Assembly (NCBI GenBank): GCA_010909165.1
Contig: MU008155.1
Coordinates: 558,001 to 622,000 of the forward strand
Direction of reading: 5' to 3'
DNA: 64,000 nucleotides
From: Anthoceros angustus
Taxonomy: Eukaryota > Streptophyta > Anthocerotopsida > Anthocerotales > Anthocerotaceae
Made by a program: the position numbers and the translations under genes. Shown one piece after another: positions 53,521 through 64,000 of this stretch. The notes under the pieces were generated by a model, which was not told where the DNA came from, searched no databases, and saw nothing but the letters and a program-made list of their open reading frames with translations. Numbering within the stretch: position 1 is the stretch's first letter; each line of letters starts with the position of its first letter.

Positions 53521-56500
53521 CCACGAGGGAGAGAAGAACAACTGCAAGGGGTTGGAACTCCTGTCAGCCTCCCTGCAGCCTTTCTCAAGCTTCTGAGCAA
53601 GCTGTACAGGGGTGCTTCTTCTTGGTGCCTGTGGTCTCTAACAAAAAATGTGCGCACCTCATGTTGGAGCTCAATCCTACTCTGCGAATCTTCTGTGAGT
53701 AACTTGGTGCAACATGGAAAATTTGATTAAGAAACAGGACCTCTACAGTTAGAGACAGCCGAAATTGCTATGGAAACAGTTTTATAAGCCATCACGCCGA
53801 CATGTGACAGTCTCCAGATCGATGATCGATGCAGGGCTAAATTCAGGATGAGGACAATTCAGATATTCGACAACATGACAAACCTGAGTTTACAGACCTC
53901 GGTCCACTGCCTGCGTGGTCTGTATCTTGAACAGGCAAAGTCATGACTCGTGGAGACTTGTCTTTTGTAGCCCGCCCAACGAGCGGGGCATCTGTCGGCA
54001 AAAAGCAGCCGGTCATGGCATGAACTCACACCGGAATCTTTCCAGTCTGATCAGGTGGACTAAGTCTCCGAAGCCTTTCTCATTTTGCCGTCCAGATTTG
54101 AGGCACAGTTGCATTGTCTTCACGACGGCAGACATGGCCAGGAGGATTGCATTTCTCACCACCTTGTGTCTCCTGCCTGCGTTGAGCGCTTCCAAAGGAG
54201 TTTGCGGCTTGGAGTGCCACGTTTCCAGGCTCGCCTCATTCCCTGTCATTAAGGTTGTGGGAAACGCCCTTAGAGAGCATCACTTATGGTGTGCAAACTC
54301 TGTTTGCATTGCAGGTATCGGCAGAAAAGTCCTGGCACGACATTAAGAGGCACGCGATTCCTTCCAGCCCTTACGCCCTAGGTTTTAGGAAAGGCCTGTG
54401 GTATCCTAGGTTTATCTGGAAGAGACCGATTTTCCTGGAGTGGAAGCCGTGTTTTCTGTTGTCAGCTCCCTCATTGGCACAAGAGCGGATCAGGTTTACA
54501 ATGCGATTCTTATTCTATAAAAGAGAGGTATTAAATAGTGGCAATTCGGAACCAGCTGGACCGATTAGTGTCCCCTTGTCAGCAAGTTGCCTCCTACCTA
54601 CCAGAACGCGGCCTACAGGTTTCCCCTCCCAGGCATTCCCCCTTGGCAGACACAGTCACATGAAAGAGTGCGCTCATAGTAGAGACTGAGGAATCAATGT
54701 GACCCTAGCGTTGTGTGAGCAAAATGTTTGGTCTTCCTTGTGCTTGCCCGTCAGAAACTGCCAGGACACAAGAGACTAAGGCACAAAAGAAGCAAACTAG
54801 CTTCCATTCTCGCTCAACCGGGGCGCCGGACGACTCCTGCACATGAACCATTCAGTTTGGGTGCCTGGTAAAGTGTCTCAAAACCTAGTTCGATCTGTCT
54901 GGGTCCCTGATACCGTGTCCCAGTGGGTGCCTGGTAAAGTGTCTCAATACCTAGTTCGATCTGTCTGGGTCCCTGATACCGTGTCCCAGTCCCTAGCTGG
55001 GAGAAAAAAAGAAGATCCGTCAGAGCGCTGGCTGACCGTCAACCCCTGGCGGAATGGGCCGGGGGGACGTTCATCTGGCGCAGATCGGACCTCCCGAGAG
55101 AGGTCCCACTGCGCGGTAATCGCGCTCAGGTCAGCCAGCCTCACCTCATCCTCCGGATTGTGAGGTTTGTCTGAGTTAGGAAACACAGACCAGATGTACG
55201 AACTATAGAACAGATCCTGTTCAAGTATAGTCGTGCTGAACAACGCCGACAGAAAGGTATATTTAGTCATGCTCATAGTCTTGTACAAACAATATGGGTT
55301 ATATCTACGTTTTTTCTTTCAAGGCTGAAGAAGAGGAAGAAGAAAGGGTTCCCTAGTACTGCCGGAGGAATACATAACTCACCTACTTTCCAGCTTCAGA
55401 GCTACTTCTCGTCCAGCTGGGGGAGCCTCGTCTTCTTCGGTCTCATCTCCGAACAGATCCCTCCTTCGGTCTGACCTCCGACAGGTAACATTTAATGCCT
55501 CTTAAAATTATGCCCTCCTCAAATACGCGTGCTAACGATCACAATCTTCTGAATCAGTGGATGGCCGGGCACTCTTGCAACAAAATGCACTCCCAAAGCA
55601 GCCCTCCGAGTCTGTGTGCAGTACTGGCTTCTTCCACAGCCTCTTTGGTGGGACGTCTCCCGCACCTCTGTAGTAGTCTGCTGTCTGACCACTGTCCTCC
55701 ACTGGGAAGCAACTGCCACCGTGAAAAGCTCTGCCCTGCTCCTTCAGCTGCTTTTCCAAGTGTGACCTGGTGCTGGTTTAGTTACCAGGAGCAGAACGTC
55801 TTCTGCCTGACATGGGCTGTCATCCAATGCTCCTTGAAGCTGGTATCAGCGGGTATACAGGCACGGATTGCGCTTGGCTAGGGATTCTGAATTGTCAACC
55901 TGAGTAGATATTCTCACCTTCATGACACAACACCGGTCTCGTCAAATGCTTAGGTGTGGGATGGAGCTCTTAGGGCCTTACTCCCCTGGGCCGATGAGCT
56001 CCCCCCAAACCTTGACTCCGCTGTTGGTCCTCGAATTACACCCGTAGTGCATTGAGCATTCCACCCTTCCCTCCCTTCCCTTCCTGCACTTCCGTCCTCA
56101 GATCATTCAGACTCTCCATCATGCTATCCAACATTCCAACACAGAGCATCCTGAGGAATCCCTCACCAGACTGCGGCAACCGGAACTGCTTTCCGCCTCT
56201 CCTTCACTACAGGAGTCCGGGCTGCAACTGCCGCACTCAGACTGTCAGAGATGGTTGCACTCACGTCCGTCCAGGCTGGTGTTGGCCTCCAGCTTTCACA
56301 CACTTCCTCAAATTGGGAAGTCTCCCTGGAGTCAGCTGCGGTACCGGTGGTCCACATGATTGACGGGGTAAGGCTGTGAGGCATGGTCATCCTATTCTTG
56401 CTTGACTCAAATTCCAGATAGTAAAGAAGTGCCTAGGCCCATGAATTTGTCTCCGTTAATATTGCTCGGAAAAAGGGCTGCTGCAAGAAGAGTCCTTGTT

Positions 56501-57067
56501 GTCCTCCCAGCGACGTCACCTGCATGATCTGCACCAGGAGTTCTTGAGCTGTCAGTATCCATATCCTCCGCATCCGCATCCTATCCTCATGCATTTTGCG
56601 TTTGATGTGAATGGGAAATATGCTCACCTTCATGCTGTCTCGGAGCTTTGAAATCGATATTACGCTTTGAAATCGATACAACGTTGGTCTCTAGCTTTAC
56701 CTACAATGCTACATATCATACAGCCGAGTCATGAGCCTCACGCTTGCAGGTTAGCTACAATGCTTCCCAGGTTATGCATGTAGATTTTCATTCATAACTG
56801 CAAATTTGTGTTGCATGATTCAATCAGTGATTCAACTTTTCAAGAAATCATATTTTACCCACCAACTACATAGATATATGTAGATATCTACGTCTTGAGA
56901 TTCGTATGCTGGGCTAAGTATTTCGGAATGATCCACAAGACGACGATCTTGATCCGTACCACTGCCTCAGCGCCTTCCTGGTGTGTTTCGTGAAGAGAGG
57001 AAGGTAACCCTAAACGTCCAAGGGTGTCGAATCGAGACAGTGGACCATTTTTTCCTATCGTAATTAA
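53521..57067. other. Gene-poor stretch
   Basis: Open frames here (longest 144 codons at 54,255-54,689) show no recognisable domain. A 66-bp tandem duplication is listed separately. TACGCTTTGAAATCGATA-type sequence is repeated at 56,643-56,680. Otherwise nothing is seen. Confidence 0.4.
54859..54990 (+). repeat. 66-bp tandem duplication
   Basis: Two head-to-tail copies starting GGGTGCCTGGTAAAGTG with a single mismatch. Confidence 0.95.
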
Positions 57068-57283
57068 TGTTAGAATTAATACCACACTAGCCCTTAAGAA
57101 GGCACGGTTCGTAATTATCATTAAGTAAGCGTAAGTATCTAGATACGAATAGGTATTTGGGTGAACCGACACATAGACGGTTACAATCACAATGCTTCGG
57201 CATATCCTCAATGTAATGAGCACACTGCTCACAGATGTAATTCTAATCCATCTACGATTGTCAAAATTCCAGGGACCGTAACA
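57068..57283 (+). repeat. 5' LTR of the Copia element, 216 bp
   Basis: Begins TGTTAGAATTAATACC and ends CCGTAACA, so the ends form the TGTTA...TAACA inverted pair usual in plant Copia LTRs. The primer site follows directly. Confidence 0.8.
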
Positions 57284-57295
57284 TGGTATCAGAGC
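57284..57295 (+). promoter_or_regulatory. Primer-binding site for initiator tRNA-Met
   Basis: TGGTATCAGAGC, the standard plant Copia primer-binding site, immediately after the LTR end. Confidence 0.93.
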
Positions 57296-57431
57296 AAGCA
57301 CGTACATTCCCATGCCTAGCCAACGGCGTAGGGAGCGCCTCCAACGGCGCGCTGCTAGGCAAGCAGATCTGCAAGAGTGGCAAAGAAACAATCGTGAGAA
57401 TTCATACCTCAAGGAGGCAGGAGAAAACTTA

Positions 57432-58206
57432 TTTTACAGTACCCGCATATAGGCTTCCACGAGGGGTTATATGTACCTCTTCCACGGCTGGGGAAGGAAC
57501 CGCCTCGGCCTCTAAAACTCCTCTGGGTTGCCTCAAGATGCCTCTTCCACTGGCCTCTATGTTTGCCTCTTGAAGTGAAGGCTGGAGGAGGCTTGCCGCT
57601 AAGCGCCATGGGCGAATACTTTTCGTCGTCCTTCCTCGGTAAGCATTGCGCTGAGCACTTTGTTGACTGTTAATGGTTGGATGCCTTGGAGGCTTTGTAC
57701 TCAGCTAATCCATGATTCGGGTAGTGTAGATAGCGAGATTTTTGCGAAGTTCTTGAAATATTAAATCCTAGAGCTTGGAATTTGGTATCCGTGCGGAAGA
57801 CCATGGCATGGTGATCTACGTGATCGCCCTCGCCATCCGCAATCAAGGTAACTTTCTTGGTGTGAATTGTGTGCATGATATCGCCGGCATCGTAGATCTC
57901 GTGGAGTTGTTTCCACGCTTCAGCTGCTGTGGCTGTCCCTTCTAGTTGCTGAACGTTTCCTTGCTTCATGCTTTGCATGAGGACGTTTCGCGCTTGCTGA
58001 TTTTTGTCCTTCCACTCATCTTTTTCTTCCTGTGTTCCATTGGCAGGGAGTGGGATGGGGATTGCTGGGGTTCCAACCCCTCCGACGTAGCCCCAAAGCT
58101 TATGTTCTTTGAGTATATTTGTAATACGAAATTTCCAGACAGGGAAGTTATGTTGTTGTCTATCGAACTTATCCTCTTTGGACACCAGGAGGTGAGAGGT
58201 GGACAT
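57432..58206 (-). pseudogene. Copia gag, inverted copy 1
   Basis: Minus frame 58,206-57,670 starts MSTSHLLVSKEDKF and has the gag polyprotein pattern of Copia elements (WKFRITNILKEHKLWGYV, EAWKQLHEIYDA). A downstream frame (57,609-57,409) holds the RG-rich linker (RGRGGSFPSRGRG) and the first half of the zinc knuckle (CGYC). The knuckle stops there, at 57,432. Its second half (HKPYIDECRKR) is on the plus strand at about 58,776-58,808. The gag segment is therefore inverted relative to the rest of the element. Confidence 0.85.
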
Positions 58207-58233
58207 TGTAATGTGTTTTTATTGGTGGACTGT

Positions 58234-58605
58234 TTAAAGGCTAAGAATTGTGCTCCTAAGGAGGGAATTTGTGTGTATTTGGAGAGTGACTACAATTTTG
58301 GAGTTTTTGCAGGTGTTAGAGTTAGATTCTATATGTGCTTCTAGGTCTTGTAAATTCTGAATTATCTTATTTTGGAATTCCTCAATTTCTGATTGTGGAG
58401 GGAGGATGTACAGGCTATCTGCAGAGCCAGGCACTATTAGAAGGCTATGCTGTCTACATAGGTTTTGTAGGCTGGTGATTAATGTTTCTCTTATTTGTGC
58501 TGGGTTGAGTGGTGTGTGAACGTCAACCGTAGTGGTAAATTGCCTTATCATTGTGGGTTTGGTGTCTGTTCTACGAACAGGAAGGAGAAATCTACATACG
58601 CCCAA
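58234..58605 (-). CDS. Short ORF upstream of Copia gag
   Basis: A 123-codon minus frame ending 27 bp before the gag ATG, in the same frame but separated by two stops. It contains a heptad-like helix (SEIEEFQNKIIQNLQDLEAH). In the second tandem copy (59,700-60,020) it is recognisable but broken by small deletions. Function unknown; a leader ORF or a read-through extension of gag is possible. Confidence 0.35.
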   Translation of the reverse strand: MGVCRFLLPVRRTDTKPTMIRQFTTTVDVHTPLNPAQIRETLITSLQNLCRQHSLLIVPGSADSLYILPPQSEIEEFQNKIIQNLQDLEAHIESNSNTCKNSKIVVTLQIHTNSLLRSTILSL

Positions 58606-58624
58606 TCATATTCTTGTGGATTTC

Positions 58625-58684
58625 ATAGAAATCTACATAGAAATCTACATAGAAATCTACATAGAAATCTACATAGAAATCTAC
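58625..58684. repeat. 12-bp tandem repeat, five copies
   Basis: ATAGAAATCTAC repeated exactly five times. The same five-copy array is present at 60,063-60,122 in the duplicated segment. Confidence 0.95.
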
Positions 58685-58775
58685 ATATTCTACGTTGTGG
58701 GAAGGAGAAATCTACATCGATCATATTCTACGTTCTTCTCCTATGATTAGGAGCACGGAGCAGTTCGAATCCATG

Positions 58776-59268
58776 CATAAACCATACATCGATGAATGCC
58801 GCAAAAGATTAGGCATAAATAATCCCCGCCGACAAGACCATTCTGGCCAACTGGCTCTCACAATGCAAAGGCACTCTAATGCTTTCACAACCCACACAAG
58901 CTATGCACCCTCACCTAGCAATCAGCCCTCAGCCTTAGTTGCATCTTGACTATCTGCTCAAGCGGCACATACCTGGTACATGGACTCCGGGGCATCTCAG
59001 CATATGACCCCCCACAAGGAGTACTTCACAGCCATTACACCTGCAGCCCCACCACATTTCGTCAGCCTAGGTGATGACTCTAAGCACACTATAACAGGCT
59101 ACGGCTCAGTAGACTTACACGTCCAACCTCATTCAACACTTGATTCCAGGCGTTACGCTAGTACCGGGACTTACCAAAACATTCTCGATCAAGTAGGTAG
59201 ACCAAGCAGGTTGCTACGTCTGCTTCGGGGATGGCCACTGTGTCATAGAGACTCCTCAAAGGCGATCT
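58776..59268 (+). pseudogene. Copia zinc-knuckle second half and protease, copy 1
   Basis: Plus frame: HKPYIDECRKR, a linker (GQLALTMQRHSNAF) and the retropepsin active site WYMDSGASQHMT near 58,975-59,010, then HFVSLGDDSKHTITGYG. A TGA at about 58,948 and a frame change near 59,145 interrupt it. It ends at the tandem-duplication junction. Confidence 0.85.
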
Positions 59269-60690
59269 AAATGCATGGTGATCTCGTGATCGCCTCGCCA
59301 TCCGCAATCCAAGGTAACTTTTAATGGTGTGAATTGTGTGCATGATATCGCGCAGTAGATCTCGTGGAGTTGTTTCCGCTTCGCTGTCATCCCTTCTAGT
59401 TCTTGAGCGTTTCCTTGCTTCATGCTTTGCATGAGGACGTTTCAACTTGCTGATTTTGTCCTTCCACTCATCTTTTCTTCCTGTGTTCCATTGGCGGGGA
59501 GTGGGATGGGATTCTTTGAGTTCCAACCCTCCGACGTAGCCCCAAAGCTTATGTTCTTTGAGTATATTTGTAATACGAAATTTCCAGACAGGGAAGTTAT
59601 GTTGTTGTCTATCGAACTTATCCTCTTTGGACACCAGGAGGTGAGAGGTGGACATTGTAATGTGTTTTTATTGGTGGACTGTTTAAAGGCTAAGAATTGT
59701 GCTCCTAAGGAGGGAATTTGTGTGTATTTGGAGAGTGACTACAATTTTGGAGTTTTTGCAGGTGTTAGAGTTAGATTCTATATGTGCTTCTAGGTCTTGT
59801 AAATTAATTATCTTATTTTGGAATTCCTCAATTTATTGTGGAGGGAGGATGTACAGCTATCTGCGAGCGGGCACTATTAGAAGGCTATCTCTCACATAGG
59901 TTTTGTAGGCTGGTGATTAATGTTTCTCTTATTTGTCTTTGGGTTGAGTGGTGTGTGACGTCAACCGTAGTGGTAAATTGCCTTATCATTGTGGGTTTGG
60001 TGTCTGTTCTACGAACAGGAAGGAGAAATCTACATACGCCCAATCATATTCTTGTGGATTTCATAGAAATCTACATAGAAATCTACATAGAAATCTACAT
60101 AGAAATCTACATAGAAATCTACATATTCTACGTTGTGGGAAGGAGAAATCTACATACGCCCAGTCATATTCTACGTTCTTCTCCTATGATTAGGAGCACG
60201 GAACAGGTTCGAATCCATGCATAAACCATACATACGATGAATGCCGCAAAAGATTAGGCATAAATAATCCCCGCCGACAAGACCATTCTGGCCAACTGGC
60301 TCTCACAATGCAAAGGCACTCTAATGCTTTCACAACCCACACAAGCTATGCACCCTCACCTAGCAATCAGCCCTCATTAGTTGCATCTTGACTATCTGCG
60401 GCACATACAGTACATGGACTCGGGGCATCTCAAGATATGACCCCCACAAGGAGTACTTCACGACCATTACACCAGCCCCACCACATTTCGTCGGCCCTAG
60501 GTGATGACTCTAAGCACACCTTTCTCCTCGGTAGACTTACACGTCCAACCTCATTCAACACTTCAGATTTCCGACGTTCTGCTAGTACCAGGACTTACCA
60601 AAAACCTGTTCTCAGTCCGTAAGGTAGACCAAGCAGGTTGCTACGTCTGCTTCGGGGATGGCCACTGTGTCATAGAGACTCCTCAAGGCG
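59269..60690. repeat. Tandem duplication of the gag(-)/protease(+) segment, unit 2
   Basis: Repeats about 57,806-59,268 with the same inverted arrangement. It differs by many small deletions. The junction at 59,265-59,285 joins GGCGATCT of the protease region to GCATGGTGATCTCG of the inverted gag; both sites share GATCTCG-like sequence. Since both units carry the inversion, the inversion is older than the duplication. Confidence 0.88.
59272..59655 (-). pseudogene. Copia gag, inverted copy 2
   Basis: Again starts MSTSHLLVSKEDKF at 59,655 and follows copy 1 for about 50 residues. Frame changes then occur near 59,510, 59,440 and 59,390, caused by small deletions. Truncated at the duplication junction. 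Confidence 0.85.
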
Positions 60691-60700
60691 ATCTCGTCGC
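60230..60700 (+). pseudogene. Copia protease, copy 2
   Basis: Plus-strand repeat of 58,776-59,268, with more deletions; the DSGA active-site codons are disrupted near 60,415. Unlike copy 1 it continues into the GAG-pre-integrase region without a break in homology (TKNLFSVRKVDQAGCYV, GDLQHDDLYHLRV). Confidence 0.75.
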
Positions 60701-62600
60701 CACAGGTGATCTGCAACATGATGATTTATATCACCTTCGGGTTACCCAGCCTTCCTCCCTATCAGCAGCCCCGCACACACACAGAATCAGACCTACCTCT
60801 GGCACGCCCGGCTTGGGCATATGAACATGCAGAGGATGAAGGACATGGTCAAGACACAGGCCGCTCATGGCATCCCACTTACAAAAATTGAAGAATTCGG
60901 GATCTGCGAAGCTTGCTCACTCGGCAAGAGCCATCGATCCCCATTTCCAAAGGCATCTACAACACGATCAACAAAACGGCTTCAGTTAGTACATTCAAAC
61001 CTATGTGGTCCATTCAACAGATCCCCACTTGGCTACTCCTATTTTATGCTGCTTATCGACGACTTCAGTCGCTTCACGGTTATATACTTACTCAAAACCA
61101 AATCTCAAGCATTTACCTGCTTTAAGGAGTACAAGACCTGGGCCGAGAAGCAAACAGGTGACACCCTACTCTGCCTTCGCTCTGACGGAGATGGTGAATA
61201 TGGCTCCAATCTATTCACATAGTTCTGCAGAGAACACGGCATTAACAGACAGGTTACCACTCCTTACACCTCTCAGCAAAACGGAGTGTCAGAAAGGATG
61301 AATCGCACCATTCAGAATGTGGCCTCTCTATGCTCATTCACGCTCAGCTACCCAAGAGCTACTGGCCGGAGGCTATGCAACACGCCATATACATTACCAA
61401 CAGGACCCTTACCTCATCACTACCTCAAGGGACTCCATACGAAGCCTGGACAGGAACCAAGCCCGACCTCTCCTCATTACGAGTGTTCGGTACCCCTGTA
61501 TATGCACACATTCCCCATGCTGTCAGGAAGAAACTTGACAATAGAGCACAAAAATACCTGTTCATCGGGTTCACAGATGGAGTCAAAGGATACAAAATAA
61601 TCCACCCACAGACTCACAGGGTGACACACTCTCGTGATGTCACATTCTTGGAGGATATGACTGGCCCGCAAGTGGGAGCACAACTCCCTGCAGACAGCGA
61701 CGACGAGGAAAGCTCCGTCGACTTCAATGCACCTCCTGCACCAGGCCACCCTCCACCACCTCCAGCACAGCCTCCGCCTCCAGCTCCGCCTGTACCACCA
61801 GCCACACCTGCACCCAAGCAAGGACCTCCGCCTCAGCCTGCAGCCGAGACCCCATCAATCATCTTCGGTGACTTCGACGAAGAGGAACTCGGCTCCCCTG
61901 CATCAGCACCCTCGGGCTCCACCTCCGGCTCACGCCCTCGGCTTGCGAGGGGGATAGACATGCTCGAGGGCACATCTGCAGACCATGGCGACGGCAGCAG
62001 CGATGCTCTCCATCTCCTCACACTTGCAGACCAGCACAGAGACACACACAATGGACAGCAAATAGGCGTGCGCCCAGTACCAGCAGATTTACGGACATAT
62101 AGATGGAGGCACGCTCAATCAGCAGGAGCATTTCTTAACAAGACTCACCAACACGGAGGAACATCACCGGGTGTGGACCACATTGGGCTCAGCAGTGCTA
62201 GCGCGGGCAAGCGCGCCCCATCACAAAACACGCACGGCGAAGGCATGCCCATGGAAAGCCCTTCATCACGCTTAGGATTGGGACCATCCTCCTCCGGCGG
62301 CCCATCCTCGGGAGCGCGCCCTCACGGCCATCATGAACAGGCGGATACGAGTATTTTTTACCAACCTTTCAACACACATGCGCGGGGCGACTTTCGGCCA
62401 CACAACTTCAATCCCGGCTCTCAACCTCGACCCGGCACCCCAAAAGCAAGTAGGCAACTATATTTTAATATAAATAATGATCCTAACTCCATCATTCAAC
62501 CTACAAATACTCAAGTTGCTGAAGATTCTCTTCTCGAGGATATTATTATTGAGGACACCACACAACTAGATGATCCCGTTGACACAAGAGGCAGGCGTCC
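60701..62600 (+). pseudogene. Copia integrase and proline-rich linker
   Basis: GAG-pre-integrase HMNMQRMKDMV and CEACSLGKSHRSPFP (zinc-binding residues) lie at 60,820-60,960. The integrase core follows with DDFSRFT, SDGDGEYGS and NGVSERMNRTIQNVA. A TAG at 61,220 and a frame change near 61,325 interrupt it. The frame 61,330-62,600 carries SYWPEAMQHAIYITNR, the chromatin-side part (KYLFIGFTDGVKGYKI) and a Pro-rich, acidic linker. It ends with RGRRPQR, which normally precedes RT. Codons after about 62,600 in this frame are antisense to RNase H. Confidence 0.85.
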
Positions 62601-64000
62601 TCAAAGACTCGATGCCCTGAGTGTGTCGCTCATGAAGTACCTTGCTCAGTCCCTTTGTGAGGAGGTCAGCTGTGTTGTCGTTGGTGTTCACGTAACTCAA
62701 AGCAATATGTTTGTTGGCCACCACTTGTCGAATGAAGTGGTGCTGGATCTCTACATGCTTAGTCCTTGCATGCAGAACTGGATTAAGTATCATCGCTATA
62801 GCTGACTGATTATCACACTGCAGATTTGTGGGTTCCAGCTGTTCTTCATACACATCCTTGAGGAATTGACGTATCCACAGAATCTTCTTACCAGCTAGTG
62901 AGGCAGCTGCGTATTCGGCTTCTGTGGATGATAGGCAAACTGTTTGCATCTTTTTACTTGCCCATGAGACACATGATCCGTTGATCATCATGCAGTATGC
63001 TGCAGTCGACTTCCTTGCATCTGGATCCCCTGCCCAGTCTGCATCTGAGAAGGCTGTTAGTGTGAATGGCGGAATGGGGTTTCCAGCGTACCTCAGTCCT
63101 AGGGTTTTAGTTCCCTTCATATATCTAAGAATTTGCTTCACACAGGTCCAATGTGCGATGCCTGGATTTGACAGATATCTCGATGCAATGTTGACAGCTT
63201 GGGCAATGTCAGGTCGTGTCCAAATGGAGAGGTATAGGAGGCTACCGACTGCTTCGCTGTAAGGTATGTTGGTCATTTCCTTTGCTTCCTCTGGTGTTGC
63301 TGGACAATCTTCAGCTGATACTTTTTCCCCTACAGCTATGGGTGTTGACACCGGCTTGGCTTCCCTCAGGTTGAAACGTTCAAGCAGCTGATCCACATAA
63401 TGTGACTAGTGGATGAAGAATGTGTGATCGGTGATACTTCTCTCAAACTGAACTCCAAGGGCGAATTTCAGTGGTCCCATATCCGAGACCTCATATTCCT
63501 TTGACAGCAAGTCCTTCACATGCTGGATGAGAGCTGGATCACTGCCAAAGATGAAGTTATCGTCGACGTAAAGTGTTACAATTACGAATTGCTTCCCTGT
63601 CCTCATTGAATACAGACTTGTATCAGCAGTGAGGGGTATAAAACCACTCTTCTTCAAGTATAGGTCTACTGTCTCATTCCATACTTGAGCAGATTGTTTA
63701 AGCCCGTAAAGAGATTTGAGTAGCTTGCAAACCTTGTTCGGATTTTTCACAAACCCTGGAGGTTGGAGCATGTATATCTCTTCTTGCAAGGTGCCGTAGA
63801 GGAATGTCGTTTTAACATTAACTTGATGTATCTCCAGGTGATGATGGGCTGCAAAAGCTAGCAAAATGCGTATGGAAGTGGACTTTATCACAGGGCTGTA
63901 CAGTCTATCCTCTTCGTAGTCAAACCCTGGGGTTTGTGTGAAGCCTCTGGCTACGAGTCTTCCTTTGTATCTTGATACGGTGCCATCGGGGTTCAGCTTT
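62566..64000 (-). pseudogene. Copia reverse transcriptase and RNase H, inverted, partial at window edge
   Basis: Minus strand, open to the right edge of the window. RT blocks: GTVSRYKGRLVARGF, FDYEEDRLYSPV, LEIHQVNVKTTFLYG (D replaced by N in the usual QMDV box), PPGFVKNPNKVCKL, SLYGLKQ, and YVDDNFIFG. A TAG at 63,406-63,408 (before SHYVDQLLERF) is the one stop seen. RNase H: SVSGYC-like DADWAGDPDARKSTAAY, SSTEAEYAAAS, CDNQSAIAMILNP, RTKHVEIQHHFIR and ADLLTKGLS. It ends near 62,600 against the plus-strand linker. Confidence 0.9.

Larger units (their letters stand above)
57068..64000 (+). mobile_element. Ty1/Copia retrotransposon with segments in opposite orientations
   Basis: Order along the window: LTR (57,068-57,283, plus), tRNA-Met primer site (plus), leader (plus), gag (minus), protease (plus), a second tandem copy of gag(minus)-protease(plus), integrase (plus), and RT and RNase H (minus), running off the right edge. 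The order of domains is that of a plus-strand Copia element, but gag and RT/RNase H are each inverted in place. The 3' LTR is not in the window. Stops and frameshifts show that it is not autonomous. Confidence 0.8.

Noticed and set aside
62600-62805. C-terminal 68 codons of the integrase frame
   Set aside because: They are antisense to the RNase H coding strand; the real integrase/linker reading ends near 62,600 at the inversion joint.

Overview
The window is nuclear DNA of a land plant. The evidence is spliceosomal introns in a COI1-like F-box/LRR gene, a long intronless PLS-type pentatricopeptide repeat (PPR) gene, tandem plant F-box genes, and Ty1/Copia and Ty3/Gypsy LTR retrotransposons with plant-type primer sites. 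The two COI1 introns are short (86 and 123 bp). Together with a DYW-type PPR gene this makes me favour a seed-free vascular plant (lycophyte or fern), but the sequence does not settle it. I see no rRNA, tRNA or CRISPR features.

Layout. 1-5.1 kb is AT-rich with a retroelement-like coiled-coil fragment folded into a ~260-bp inverted repeat. 5.7-9.8 kb is a tandem duplication of a COI1-like jasmonate-receptor gene; both copies carry frame breaks, in different exons. 10.5-18.8 kb is a tandem array of one F-box family: one intact gene followed by four or five broken copies. 20.0-26.6 kb holds a minus-strand F-box/kelch gene split by a 5.1-kb plus-strand sequence, which I read as a solo LTR of a Gypsy family with unusually long LTRs. 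27.2-28.3 kb is a small unrecognised spliced gene. 28.4-28.8 kb is a Copia RNase H remnant. 29.3-38.5 kb is a second, minus-strand member of the long-LTR Gypsy family, with 5' LTR, primer site, gag, protease and reverse transcriptase, and a truncated 3' end.

38.5-43.4 kb is low-complexity DNA and decayed ORFs I cannot name. 43.4-46.2 kb holds minus-strand gene remnants interrupted at 43,915-45,170 by a TIR transposon with a 3-bp target duplication. 46.5-48.3 kb has two weak hypothetical ORFs. 49.4-50.4 kb is a Gypsy remnant. 50.7-53.5 kb is the PPR gene, open for 875 codons and with its DYW end in another frame. 53.5-57.1 kb is apparently gene-poor. 57.1-64.0 kb is a Copia element of strange architecture: LTR, primer site, protease and integrase on the plus strand, gag and RT/RNase H on the minus strand, and an internal 1.4-kb tandem duplication.

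The genes do not form a pathway. The common thread is F-box proteins (COI1 and two other families) and heavy turnover by microhomology-bounded tandem duplication, retroelement insertion and inversion. Many copies differ by single-base deletions in short runs or by small deletions near CTG/CAG, so some frame breaks may be assembly errors rather than real mutations.
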